Virus record (IMG/VR): IMGVR_UViG_3300050821_002462
Span: 1-34,880 of that record
Length of the DNA stretch: 34,880 nucleotides
DNA from: a virus
Reading direction: 5' to 3' (one strand)
Shown here in pieces: positions 1-8,287 of this stretch (position 1 is its first letter; every line of letters begins with the position of its first letter). Under the pieces are notes generated by a model that was given only the letters and a program-made list of their open reading frames with translations, did not search any database and was not told the DNA's origin. The translations under genes were made by a program, and so were the position numbers.

Positions 1-2131
1 GAGCCGCCGTCGTTTCGGTCGCGCGCATCGCCATTTCGCCTTCGACCTTATCGAATAACTGCTGCGCATCACCCGGAAAGAGGGCGTCAAGCTTGGCGCG
101 ATTGGCAGTCGCCTTGGCGAACAGCATTCTGGCGGCGGAGAAATCCCCCGAAACGCCGTCTAGCCGGTCATGCAGCGCCGAGAGCGCGCCGGTTCGCATG
201 GCGTCGAGTTGATCGGGCGTCTTAGCAGCAATGCTGCGTTGGAGATCCTCAATCCTCGTTCCGCTCTTGAAAAGGCCCGTTCCTTCCTGAAGAGCGTCAT
301 TTTCCGCCATTTTCGCGGAGTAAATGGCGTCGCCGGCCGCAAGATTGGGGTCGGCCTTAAGCACCTGATCCAGTTGGCTGCGTACAGCCACCGCCTGGCG
401 GATGGCGTTGGAACCCCCGGTTCGTTGCAGCGCCTCGATACGGTCGTCCATTGCCTGCCGGGCGCCCATCAACGCCTCAGGATCATCCTTTGGCACGAGC
501 GTCCGTCCGGTCGGACCCTGAACAGATTTCGTCAGATCCCCCTTCGCCTTTTGCAGTACGTCCTCAACGGACCCGCTGAACTTTGGCAACTGCGCGTCAA
601 TATAGTTCAGCACTGGCTGAATGTTCATCGGTTGCGCGGTGGACCGGAATGCGTTGTAATAGGGCGCAGCGGCTGTGCTGGCGTCCGTCTTGATCGCTTG
701 CTGGGCTGCCGTCAGATCGGGCCGCGGGCCGATGAATTGCGACGCCGCGTCGCCAACTCTGTCATCTTTCCCGGCCGCCCGTCCGATCATGCTGCGGCTT
801 ATGATTGAGTTTGGCTTGCCGCCGAGCGCCGCTAGGCCCCCCGTAACATTCGCTAGTTCCGGGTCGACGTCCGCGAGAACGGCTTCCGGTCCCATTCTGG
901 TCATCGCCGCCTGCGCATCGGCCGGCGTCAGGCCGAGTTCCGCCAACTTGGCGGCAAGATAGCGGGAGCCGGAATTGACGCCGGATATTGCATTCGTCAC
1001 CCCGCGCAGCGCGGAACCCGCCAACATCCCCACGCCTGGGGCGGCCACGCCAAAGACGCCACCGAGCGCCGCGGCTCGTTCTGCGTCCTGTGGACTTCCG
1101 CCGCGCGCTAATGCATCGGCGCCGCCGATTAATGATCCAGTCGCCCCGCTGGCAAGAGAACGAGCCGCCAATGATCCTGCGCCAAGGCCAAATGCCCCCG
1201 GCGCCGCCACCATCGCGGGCAATGTCCCCGCAGCCGCGCCGCCGATACGTCCTGCAAGCGCCGTCTTGGGATAAGCGGCAGTCGACGCATTCCCATAATT
1301 CTGAATGTCCGAGAGAGCCTGATCGTAGGGCTGTCCCGTAGCCTGCGATTGGCCAAATGCCGTAAGCCTCTGCATGCCAGCCTGGGCATATGGGCCAACA
1401 ATAGGAATGCCGCCGAAAAATCCTGTTGCAGCGGCATTGGCGGCCGATGGCGGCGGGATAGGCGGCGACCCTGCGGGACGCGCGGGCTGCGGCGGGGTCT
1501 CCGGTTGCGGGGGGCCGGGAGGAAGGGGAGTTTCCGGCGCTGTGGAGATTTCATACCCAGCCAGGGGGTCTGTTATTTGGGCTGGCGGCGCTGCTGCTTT
1601 CGGAGGGATCGCGAATTCTTCCTTGGCCGGGGCTGCCGAAGAAGACGGCTGATTGGCTATTTCATATCCCGCGAGAGGATCGGCTAGCATGTTAGCGACG
1701 TTCGTCGCGTTAGCGGCCGGAAGATTGGCCGATGGCCCAGCCATGTGCCCAACTGCCGCGTGCGCTATGTCATCCTGAGACAATCCACCAGATCGGTTAA
1801 CGCCGGTAAACCCGGTTATGCCCTGTTTCGCGGCCCCCATCCAAGGACTCCAGCCGTTTTGCGACACATACTTCATCGCAAAATCGATCTGCTGCCGGAT
1901 GGTCGATGGATCACGCGCATCGAGCCCGGTCGCCTTGGTGAATAGGTCTCCGATCCCGGAGTTCGGCATGCTGGGATTGAGGCCGCCATAGTGGAACTGG
2001 AACGGCCCGAACGACGATCCGCCATCGCCGACATATCCGCCCGCGCCCTCGCCTTTGAAGACGCGCAGCGCAATATTCGGATCGATGCCGTTTTGTAGTG
2101 CAGACGTTGCGATAGCCGCCGAGATGCCCAT
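1..2131 (-). CDS. Giant internal virion protein with N-terminal lytic transglycosylase-like domain (partial)
   Basis: The frame is open from ATG at 2131 to the left edge (710 complete codons, 3' end missing). Residues about 12-110 look lysozyme/transglycosylase-like: a candidate catalytic Glu28 in FKGEGAGG and the substrate-cleft-like stretch SSFGPFQF (39-46). After a Pro-rich linker holding two DPLAGYEI copies (151-158, 188-195), Gly/Ala-rich segments resemble membrane-inserting zippers, followed by a long helical part. It is the last of four injection-type genes, the place of P22 gp16. Such proteins are ejected with the DNA and locally open the peptidoglycan. Function is inferred from motif and position. 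Confidence 0.8.
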   Translation of the reverse strand, partial: MGISAAIATSALQNGIDPNIALRVFKGEGAGGYVGDGGSSFGPFQFHYGGLNPSMPNSGIGDLFTKATGLDARDPSTIRQQIDFAMKYVSQNGWSPWMGAAKQGITGFTGVNRSGGLSQDDIAHAAVGHMAGPSANLPAANATNVANMLADPLAGYEIANQPSSSAAPAKEEFAIPPKAAAPPAQITDPLAGYEISTAPETPLPPGPPQPETPPQPARPAGSPPIPPPSAANAAATGFFGGIPIVGPYAQAGMQRLTAFGQSQATGQPYDQALSDIQNYGNASTAAYPKTALAGRIGGAAAGTLPAMVAAPGAFGLGAGSLAARSLASGATGSLIGGADALARGGSPQDAERAAALGGVFGVAAPGVGMLAGSALRGVTNAISGVNSGSRYLAAKLAELGLTPADAQAAMTRMGPEAVLADVDPELANVTGGLAALGGKPNSIISRSMIGRAAGKDDRVGDAASQFIGPRPDLTAAQQAIKTDASTAAAPYYNAFRSTAQPMNIQPVLNYIDAQLPKFSGSVEDVLQKAKGDLTKSVQGPTGRTLVPKDDPEALMGARQAMDDRIEALQRTGGSNAIRQAVAVRSQLDQVLKADPNLAAGDAIYSAKMAENDALQEGTGLFKSGTRIEDLQRSIAAKTPDQLDAMRTGALSALHDRLDGVSGDFSAARMLFAKATANRAKLDALFPGDAQQLFDKVEGEMAMRATETTAA

Positions 2132-2134
2132 CGA

Positions 2135-3430
2135 TTATTGTCCGGCCGGCGCGGCGACAGCGCCGACTTGGCGCGCATCTCGAAGTGAATTGATAAACTT
2201 ATCGTAAGCGGGATTAGGTTTATCGGGCGTGGACTTCGGACCAAGGCCCTTCATGACCGAGGCGCGTTCTTGCGGCGTCAGTAGGTCGAAATTGAAAGCT
2301 TTCTCGTCATAGTTATTATAGAAACTAGACTTAAAGCCCAAATAGTTGTTCTTATACCCATCTTCCGGATGCTGCATCGCATATATCTGCGGCATGGCGA
2401 TGTCCATGCGGTCGAGCGCGATCTGGTTCTTGGTCTGTCCAAGGATACCCGGTTTCGACGCCATCGTGTTCGGGGACGAGACGAGCGATTGATGCAATCC
2501 CTCGTCGGATCGTCCAGCACTACGAGACATGCCGCTATAACGGTTCAAGAGCTTGTTGACCTCATCGCTCGCTTGCGCATCGGTTGCGTCTGGCGCAATA
2601 ATTCCCGCCTGAATCAGGCCGTTGCGGATCTTGCTATAATTGGCGGTCTGCGGCCCGAAATTCTCTCCGCCCATTTGTTCGATCATTGGGAGGGCCATCG
2701 TCAGCGAACGCATGTTGCCCGCCATGGTGGAGGATGTCTGCTGATCGGCTTGGAATGCCTGCATTCCGGGGCCGAGTCCCTGTGGAGTAAAGCCGCCGCC
2801 CTGGCCCTGAACTGCCTGCGCCTTCGGGACGACTCCAGACTGACCACCGGGCGTCGTCGTCGGAACCATTTCCGCTCCCGTAGCGGGGCCGGCGGCCGAA
2901 ATGCCAAGCTGGGCCAAATAGGCCCGTTGGGCGTCCTGTCCCGCTGAATCCGGCGGGAAGCCCGCGGCGACGCTCTGCCATACATTCGCGGGGATGTTTG
3001 GATTGCGTACTGCTGAACGCGCTATCGCGCCGAGGAATGCGGTTTGATTGAGGTTCTTTTGCCCCTGCAACGCCGCTAGATCACCCAGCGCAACCTGACC
3101 GGCCGCCGCGCCCTGCTGAATCAGGGCGGTTCCCTGCTGGATATTCTGGCCGCGCATCGCGGTCGCGTCTTGCGTGTATTGCGAGCCGGCGATCCCAGGA
3201 ACGCTGCCAGCGTTTGCGAGAGCCTTGTTGTAATCGAACCCGCTCGGGCCCATCGAACCCGTCAGCGCCCTTCCCGCCGCGCCCTGCGCGTTGAAAAGCT
3301 GTTGCGCCCGCTGGTTCTGTTGCAACTCGATCATCAGCGGGATCATCTGCAACGGATTGCCGCCCAGCGCGGATTGCGGCGGTTGCGGATAAAGCCCCTG
3401 AATCGGATTGCCTCTGGCGCCTAAGCCCAT
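2135..3430 (-). CDS. Internal virion / DNA-injection protein candidate
   Basis: 431 residues, starting at ATG 3430 and ending 3 nt before the giant protein gene. The N-terminal two thirds is Gln/Ala/Gly-rich and helical (QQNQRAQQLFNAQG at the front), and the C-terminal part is more ordered and aromatic (about 360-400). No catalytic motif is visible. Position between tail genes and the transglycosylase protein matches the P22 ejection-protein block (gp7, gp20, gp16). I do not recognise a named family; the structural role is inferred from context and composition. Confidence 0.7.
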   Translation of the reverse strand: MGLGARGNPIQGLYPQPPQSALGGNPLQMIPLMIELQQNQRAQQLFNAQGAAGRALTGSMGPSGFDYNKALANAGSVPGIAGSQYTQDATAMRGQNIQQGTALIQQGAAAGQVALGDLAALQGQKNLNQTAFLGAIARSAVRNPNIPANVWQSVAAGFPPDSAGQDAQRAYLAQLGISAAGPATGAEMVPTTTPGGQSGVVPKAQAVQGQGGGFTPQGLGPGMQAFQADQQTSSTMAGNMRSLTMALPMIEQMGGENFGPQTANYSKIRNGLIQAGIIAPDATDAQASDEVNKLLNRYSGMSRSAGRSDEGLHQSLVSSPNTMASKPGILGQTKNQIALDRMDIAMPQIYAMQHPEDGYKNNYLGFKSSFYNNYDEKAFNFDLLTPQERASVMKGLGPKSTPDKPNPAYDKFINSLRDARQVGAVAAPAGQ

Positions 3431-3570
3431 TGCGGTAACATCTTTCTCTTGCTATCTGGAGCCTGCGCAGCGGCGTGGAAGGACACGCAAGGATGTCGCA
3501 CGATTTCATCAGTCTGGTTGACCGTGCCAACTGCCAGACAGCCGGTTTCGAGTCCGGCCTGCGCGTTCAT
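3421..3570 (-). CDS. Small hypothetical protein (49 aa)
   Basis: Short frame from ATG 3570 (MNAQAGLETGCLAVG) to TAG 3421. Its start overlaps the stop of the upstream gene as ATGA and its end overlaps the next gene by 10 nt, filling what would otherwise be a 136-nt gap. The coupling pattern, repeated at many junctions here, is the main evidence. No domain recognised. Confidence 0.55.
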   Translation of the reverse strand: MNAQAGLETGCLAVGTVNQTDEIVRHPCVSFHAAAQAPDSKRKMLPQWA

Positions 3571-4139
3571 TTAGCCCCCTGTTGATACTGAGAAATCAGC
3601 CCTTGCATGATCTGGCTATGATTCTCTGGGTCATAGTCTCCCTGCGGTGTCCCTGGCTGGGGCGGGGCCATCTGGTGATGGGCGAGGACCGCCGTCGCCG
3701 CTTGGTCGGAGCGCGTCATGTAGGCTTCCAGCCACTTTTTCTGTTCGAACGGCCGATCGGGAAAGCTCGCCAACTCCCTCACGGCGTCCGCGGGCGTAGC
3801 AATGCCTTCGCTGACCAATTTCGTCACGCCGTCAATCACCTTGGATCGAACGTCGGTTTTGCCGCAGTCTGGATCAGCGAGGAGAGACGCGCATTCGCTG
3901 GAGATAGCGCCAAAGTGGCGGAGCGCGGCGACGGTCTGCTGGTGAGAAGGGGGAGGAGGCGGTGCGGCCGGACCCGCGCCTCCTGCTCCACCCATTCCGG
4001 ATTGCGGCGAGCCCTGGCCTGTCGGCATGGGAGATCCACCCATCGATGGGCCGAGAAAGCCCTGCGTCAGTGCGGGACCACCCGGCTGTGGATTGGGCGC
4101 CGGGGGAGCGCCGCCGAGCGCGGAAAGAGCATTTGCCAA
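3567..4139 (-). CDS. Virion-associated hypothetical protein, Pro/Gly-rich N-terminus
   Basis: 190 residues from a TTG start at 4139, preceded by GGGGGGATTTAAGA, a Shine-Dalgarno-like run, with the upstream stop only 2 nt away. Residues 10-65 are Pro/Gly-rich and disordered; 70-150 look helical (QQTVAALRHFGAISSEC onward). An ATG at 4132 exists but is in another frame. It sits in the injection-protein block; small proteins of this kind accompany ejection proteins in podoviruses, but I cannot name the family. Confidence 0.65.
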   Translation of the reverse strand: MANALSALGGAPPAPNPQPGGPALTQGFLGPSMGGSPMPTGQGSPQSGMGGAGGAGPAAPPPPPSHQQTVAALRHFGAISSECASLLADPDCGKTDVRSKVIDGVTKLVSEGIATPADAVRELASFPDRPFEQKKWLEAYMTRSDQAATAVLAHHQMAPPQPGTPQGDYDPENHSQIMQGLISQYQQGAK

Positions 4140-4141
4140 TC

Positions 4142-4819
4142 TTAAATCCCCCCGGCGGCGGCAAGCTGTTGGTCGGTTATGTTGCCAAAGATCCCGGAAT
4201 TGTTGGCGCTGTTGCTCCCCAGAACGGAGTTGAGGAGATAGGCGTTACCAAGACCAGATACCCCGCCCGCGAGGGCGTTGGTCGTCCCCAATGTCCCTGA
4301 TGCGAGCGCATTACCGCCCGCAGTGGCTGACTGGCCTATGCCCTGCCCGACCGCAGTCGAATTACCGGCGAGAGCGGCAGCCGCCCCCGTCCCCATGTTG
4401 GCGAAATTCTGCGCGCCTTGCACATAGTTGCCGTAATATGTCCCTGCGAGGCCGTTATTATAGTCAGAAACCGCCTTAGCCAGAGGCCCCGTAGATCCCC
4501 CCAAGCCTTCAGCGGCGAGCGTGTTTTGAGCCTGCTTTGTTCCCCATTGGCTCTGAAACTGGAATCCGGGGAGCTGCGACAATGTTGATGCGGCTGTCCC
4601 AGGCGTTAACAGGGACTGGAGAGTGGGAAGGACGCCTTGGCCAGCCGTGTAGTATGGCGAGAGCGCCCCCTGCGCCTGCCCGAACATCGCGAGTTGAGCC
4701 TGAATGGCCTGTTGCGTGCCCTGCTGCTGCTGCTTCGCCGCTGACTGGGCTCCGAGAGCCTGAATCCCGGCGCCCGCCAGGGATGTCGCGCCAAGGACGC
4801 CCGCCGCTCCAAGTCCCAT
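4142..4819 (-). CDS. Internal virion / DNA-transfer-like protein, Ala/Gly-rich
   Basis: 225 residues, ATG 4819, with GAGG about 9 nt upstream. An N-terminal small-residue hydrophobic stretch (GAAGVLGATSLAGAGIQALG), a helical Gln-rich segment (about 28-55) and a long Ala/Gly/Asn C-terminal region suggest a protein that inserts in or crosses the envelope, like the ejection proteins of P22-type phages. It follows the sulfotransferase gene with the stop 1 nt from the start. Family assignment is by composition only. Confidence 0.65.
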   Translation of the reverse strand: MGLGAAGVLGATSLAGAGIQALGAQSAAKQQQQGTQQAIQAQLAMFGQAQGALSPYYTAGQGVLPTLQSLLTPGTAASTLSQLPGFQFQSQWGTKQAQNTLAAEGLGGSTGPLAKAVSDYNNGLAGTYYGNYVQGAQNFANMGTGAAAALAGNSTAVGQGIGQSATAGGNALASGTLGTTNALAGGVSGLGNAYLLNSVLGSNSANNSGIFGNITDQQLAAAGGI

Positions 4820-4820
4820 C

Positions 4821-5903
4821 TCAATCGCCTCGCAAATTCAATCGATAAACCTGACCGTCAGGTCGGGCGCCCAAGCGGCTGTACAGCGCGCCCATCTTCG
4901 GCCCGGAGCCTCTCGGACCCGCACGAAACCAGATTTCATCTGCGCCGCCCTCACGAGCTGACCTCACCGCGGCGCGTTGTAACTTTGTCCCCAATCCGGG
5001 GATGTCCGGAGAGACATAGAATGCCGTCTGCGTGGCAATCCTCATGTTTTGTCCTTCGAGGGATGGCCCATAGATGGTCGCCAGATACCCAAACATCCGG
5101 CCATTCGACCGGCCGGTCAGAATCTCCAAAGAACCAAGAGCGTCCAAGGCCCGGAAAAGTGGGATGTTCTTGGTTTCGAAGGAAAACGGAGGTTCTCCAA
5201 CCGCCGTCGAGTGTTCGGCGAACAGATGCTGTCCGTCCCGATACCAACTTTCGAAAGACTCCCGTTGGATGGTCATTCCCTCTGGAGGGTTCGTTTTCTT
5301 GATCGCCAAATCAGCCAGCATCGCATGTCGCGCCACAGCGGCCGCGCCGACAAGTTGGGGACGATAGGCCGCCTCGTAGCGCATGAGCGCCGGCATCGAG
5401 CATTGAAGATTCATGGCGTCTAGAGTCTGCCACCATTCGGAATCATGCTTATAGGGCAGGCAATGCTCAAATATCCGCGCGCAGACACTTTCTTGTTTTA
5501 GGTCGGAAAATTCGACAGAAAGAACATTCGGCAGGCGCAATGCCATTTGGCGTAATTTCGCGTCAAATCGCCACATAGCGCGAATTAGCTCTGGTCGATC
5601 AAAGGCGAACTCGCCGCCCATATCGAGCCGCATCAAACTCTCGACAACCTCCTCAACAGGCCTTCGCACCACGACCACGCGGGCGTCCGGCCGATATTTC
5701 GGCAGCAACCGCCAAAACGGCGCGGCTGCGGTCTCGCATGTCCCTGTATTGGGCAGCGAAAGCCATGCCTGGACATCAGCCAGACTGCGAACGTGGCGCA
5801 ATTCCTCATGCGAACATGTCCACCGGCCATAGGTCAGGAACCGCGATAGCCAGGCGGTGCGCGATCGTGGTAGGGCGAAGACAACGAAGGGGGCGCTAAA
5901 GAT
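4821..5903 (-). CDS. Sulfotransferase-like / GNAT acetyltransferase-like fusion, apparent ATC start
   Basis: The N-terminal half looks like a PAPS-dependent sulfotransferase: P-loop-like FALPRSRTAWLSRF at codons about 9-22 and a 3'-phosphate-site-like VVVVRRPVEEVVESL further on. The C-terminal third looks like a GNAT domain (GRMFGYLATIYG, then FYVSPDIPGLGTKLQRAAV). The first standard start, TTG at 5801, would delete the P-loop. The frame is open upstream to TAA 5919-5921 without ATG, GTG or TTG before the P-loop, so I place the start at ATC 5903, preceded by GGGGTTGG and overlapping the end of the upstream small gene. A frameshift joining the upstream frame is the alternative. Substrate unknown; surface or virion modification is a guess. 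Confidence 0.75.
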   Translation of the reverse strand: MFSAPFVVFALPRSRTAWLSRFLTYGRWTCSHEELRHVRSLADVQAWLSLPNTGTCETAAAPFWRLLPKYRPDARVVVVRRPVEEVVESLMRLDMGGEFAFDRPELIRAMWRFDAKLRQMALRLPNVLSVEFSDLKQESVCARIFEHCLPYKHDSEWWQTLDAMNLQCSMPALMRYEAAYRPQLVGAAAVARHAMLADLAIKKTNPPEGMTIQRESFESWYRDGQHLFAEHSTAVGEPPFSFETKNIPLFRALDALGSLEILTGRSNGRMFGYLATIYGPSLEGQNMRIATQTAFYVSPDIPGLGTKLQRAAVRSAREGGADEIWFRAGPRGSGPKMGALYSRLGARPDGQVYRLNLRGD

Positions 5904-6036
5904 TTGCCAACCCCAATTTTATGTTTAACATTTTGACGTAATTGGCGAGCTTACGATATTGAATTGGATCTAAATTATCTGGTGCGGTGAATGACCAGCC
6001 ATGACCACTCCACCAAGATATGTGGGGCTTTTTCAA
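5896..6036 (-). CDS. Small hypothetical protein (46 aa), TTG start
   Basis: Frame from TTG 6036, overlapping the tail-fibre gene's stop as TTGA, to TAG 5896. The product begins MKKPHISWWSGHGWSF and ends MLNIKLGLANL; its aromatic-rich composition looks protein-like. It bridges the gap between the fibre gene and the sulfotransferase and its last codons overlap the proposed ATC start, suggesting translational coupling. No family recognised. Confidence 0.6.
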   Translation of the reverse strand: MKKPHISWWSGHGWSFTAPDNLDPIQYRKLANYVKMLNIKLGLANL

Positions 6037-6848
6037 TGCGTCCGCCTCGCGCCGATAAATCCGCCGCCACTGAGCGTTCCCCCGGCAAACGTGATGTTTG
6101 CGCTAAGATGCGCCGTCGCGCCCGCACTGAGGCTGATTCTCATCATGCCCACTGGAGAAACCTGGGCGAGCGCGGCGCCGAACGTCTCTTGAAGCAAGAG
6201 ATATGCGCCCCCGTTGGGCGCCCCCGGGTCAGTCACCGAGGTCGTATTTATCCAGGCTCTCACTATGCTGGTTGTCGTTCCCGCAGCCGGCGACGTGCTA
6301 AAATTAGCCCACACATCCCAATCACCGGGCGAAAGCGCGATCGACGCGACATCGGCAGACGCCCCGCTCGTCAATGACACCGTATTGGTATTGGAGATAT
6401 ATTCGCCGATGTTGCCCGAACTTGCCGCCGCGCTCCCCGCTACGCCTGGATATTGACCGAGGAGGGTCACAAGATCCGCCGAGGCGATGTCCCGAAAAGT
6501 CGGCGTTGCGGCCGCGCCGCTGACTGGGCCTGCGAGGAAGACGTTCGCCGCTTGCGTTGCGAAATTCGCCCCGGTGAGGAATGCCCATTGCGGCGCGGAA
6601 GCGCCAACCTCGAGCAACTTTCCCGGCGCGCCGAGGGGCAACGTCTGCCAGAGCAGCAGTCCTCTATATAGAAGTGACCCCTCGGCATTGCCGATGGAGT
6701 CGAGGGCAGCGCTGACACCGGCGCCCGTATTGGTCCTCGTATAGAGAGAGAGGAGAAACGAGTAGAACTCTTTGGTCGAGTCCCCGATATTTGGATTGAC
6801 GATCGGCGAATTGATGCCGGGGATCGCCGATGGGAAGAACGAGGACAT
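6033..6848 (-). CDS. Tail-fibre-like protein
   Basis: 271 residues from ATG 6848, which overlaps the upstream stop as TAATG; longer in-frame starts exist but would overlap the tail-hub gene. N-terminal part carries FYSFLLSLYTRTNTGAGV. The middle has TFRDIASADLVTLLGQ, the kind of segment seen before receptor domains of short fibres. The C-terminal part is Thr/Ser/Gly-rich and beta-like (SIALSPGDWDVWANF, ending GGGFIGARRTH). Lies directly after the gp10-like tail hub. A host-binding role is inferred. Confidence 0.65.
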   Translation of the reverse strand: MSSFFPSAIPGINSPIVNPNIGDSTKEFYSFLLSLYTRTNTGAGVSAALDSIGNAEGSLLYRGLLLWQTLPLGAPGKLLEVGASAPQWAFLTGANFATQAANVFLAGPVSGAAATPTFRDIASADLVTLLGQYPGVAGSAAASSGNIGEYISNTNTVSLTSGASADVASIALSPGDWDVWANFSTSPAAGTTTSIVRAWINTTSVTDPGAPNGGAYLLLQETFGAALAQVSPVGMMRISLSAGATAHLSANITFAGGTLSGGGFIGARRTH

Positions 6849-8287
6849 TACGCTCCATGCATGATCGGCTCGAGATATGCGCCTTGCAAGGCGCAGGGGC
6901 CAGGATAGACCCACATCAATTCGTACACTCGATCACGCGCCATCCCGAGGCCTCGCCAGCGGATCAGTGACCGATAGAAGCCGCTTGAGCCTATCAAGCC
7001 CGATGACTGCCCGGTGGCGAAGTCGGCAACGAAGGAAACGTGCGTGATTTCCTTCATGTCCGCCATTTGGTGCGGGAAAGTCCTCTTAAAGACGATGGGC
7101 GTGCCGTTGTCCGTGTAGAATTTCGGATCGAGGGCGTAAATCGAACCGTTTGACCAATCCTGCCCGACTATTGTCGTCGGGTATCCCAGTTGAGGCGTCG
7201 GCGCGATTGCGCTCTCCGGCGCGCGATAGCCCCCAACTGAAGCGCAGAATGAAACCGATTCCCGATGCGGTATGCCGTTCTTGTCGATGAAGGTCCGCCG
7301 ATGCCATTGCTCGGTCGCGAGATCGTATCCCCATGATATGTCTGCTGTCGGAAAATGAAAGACAATGAACGTATGGCCGCCCTGCTGAAAGGTCATCGCA
7401 ACGCAATCGTCGATCCGCGTATAGGTCGACCATTCGTATTCGAGAGCGCGGGTGGAAATTGCCTTGACGCCGTACCCTTTAGTCTCGACGGCTAGCGCCT
7501 GCCCCTGCGGATTGCGCGAAATCCAGTAGAGGTTGATATCGGCCTGAACAAGGGAATATGGCGCAGCGCAACCATAGGGGACGAATGTATTTGGCCATTC
7601 CTGATAAGGGAAGGGCACCGACCCTGCTAGATACCAGACTTCAGAGCTTTTCGATCCGATTAGCCACGCCTGCCGCAGATTGAAAGCGAGCGTGACGATG
7701 GGATCAGGGGCAGAATCCTTGTTGGCGGTTTGCAGTGCGTTGAAAGTGATCGAGTTCGGGTTGGAGACGATCCAGGCATTTGTGCCGGGATTGTTGAACG
7801 CCATGAAAGTGTCGGCGAAATCCACTCGCGTGGCGCCGACGAATGTCCCCGTCGTATCCACGATCGGGGCAAAGCCGGTATTGCCAGCCAGCGTGAGCTG
7901 ATAGCCCAACGGGCTGCCGTCGACAATGACTAGGGTCGTCCCGTTGTCGGACATCGAGACGGGCGTCGATAAAGGATAAGAGAGCGTCCCGAGGGGAGTG
8001 GGGCTCCACTTCCAACTAGCGTCGATTGCATAGACGGACTGGCCGACGACGGCGTATAGCGCGCCGTTGGACGCGCAGAACACCCCGCGGCCCTGGCCCT
8101 GAGTGGGAGGCGCAGACAAAAACCGCTTGCCCTCGCGCGGGTAATGCGTGACCGGAGTGTCGGGCTCTGCGTTTTCCGGGTTGAGTTCCGGAAACAGGTT
8201 TTCGCAAATGAGATAGTTCGCGATGGCGTCGCGCGCCTGATAGGCCCCGGACGTGAGAGGAATCAGGTTCTGTGAACGAACGGGCAC
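6848..8287 (-). CDS. P22 gp10-like tail hub / packaged DNA stabilisation protein
   Basis: 479 residues from GTG 8287 (TAGTG overlap with the upstream stop). The pattern follows P22 gp10: FMAFNNPGTNAWIVSN parallels the YAWSKDGTDSWFITD region of gp10, DPIVTLAFNLRQAWLIGS parallels the DGIIGIGTWRDFIVCFGS region, and INLYWISRNPQGQALAV follows in the expected order. The family plugs the portal channel after packaging and forms the tail hub. Near the C-terminus, GSSGFYRSLIRWRGLGMARDR has the usual RWxxLGxARDR motif but lacks the Asp-box (DGGHTWSN-like) segment that I associate with the position just before it; that segment ends the neighbouring protein instead. Confidence 0.85.
   Translation of the reverse strand: MPVRSQNLIPLTSGAYQARDAIANYLICENLFPELNPENAEPDTPVTHYPREGKRFLSAPPTQGQGRGVFCASNGALYAVVGQSVYAIDASWKWSPTPLGTLSYPLSTPVSMSDNGTTLVIVDGSPLGYQLTLAGNTGFAPIVDTTGTFVGATRVDFADTFMAFNNPGTNAWIVSNPNSITFNALQTANKDSAPDPIVTLAFNLRQAWLIGSKSSEVWYLAGSVPFPYQEWPNTFVPYGCAAPYSLVQADINLYWISRNPQGQALAVETKGYGVKAISTRALEYEWSTYTRIDDCVAMTFQQGGHTFIVFHFPTADISWGYDLATEQWHRRTFIDKNGIPHRESVSFCASVGGYRAPESAIAPTPQLGYPTTIVGQDWSNGSIYALDPKFYTDNGTPIVFKRTFPHQMADMKEITHVSFVADFATGQSSGLIGSSGFYRSLIRWRGLGMARDRVYELMWVYPGPCALQGAYLEPIMHGA

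Noticed and set aside
170-808. Long rightward frame of 212 codons
   Set aside because: It is antisense to the giant virion protein whose motifs are clear; Arg-rich composition typical of a shadow frame.
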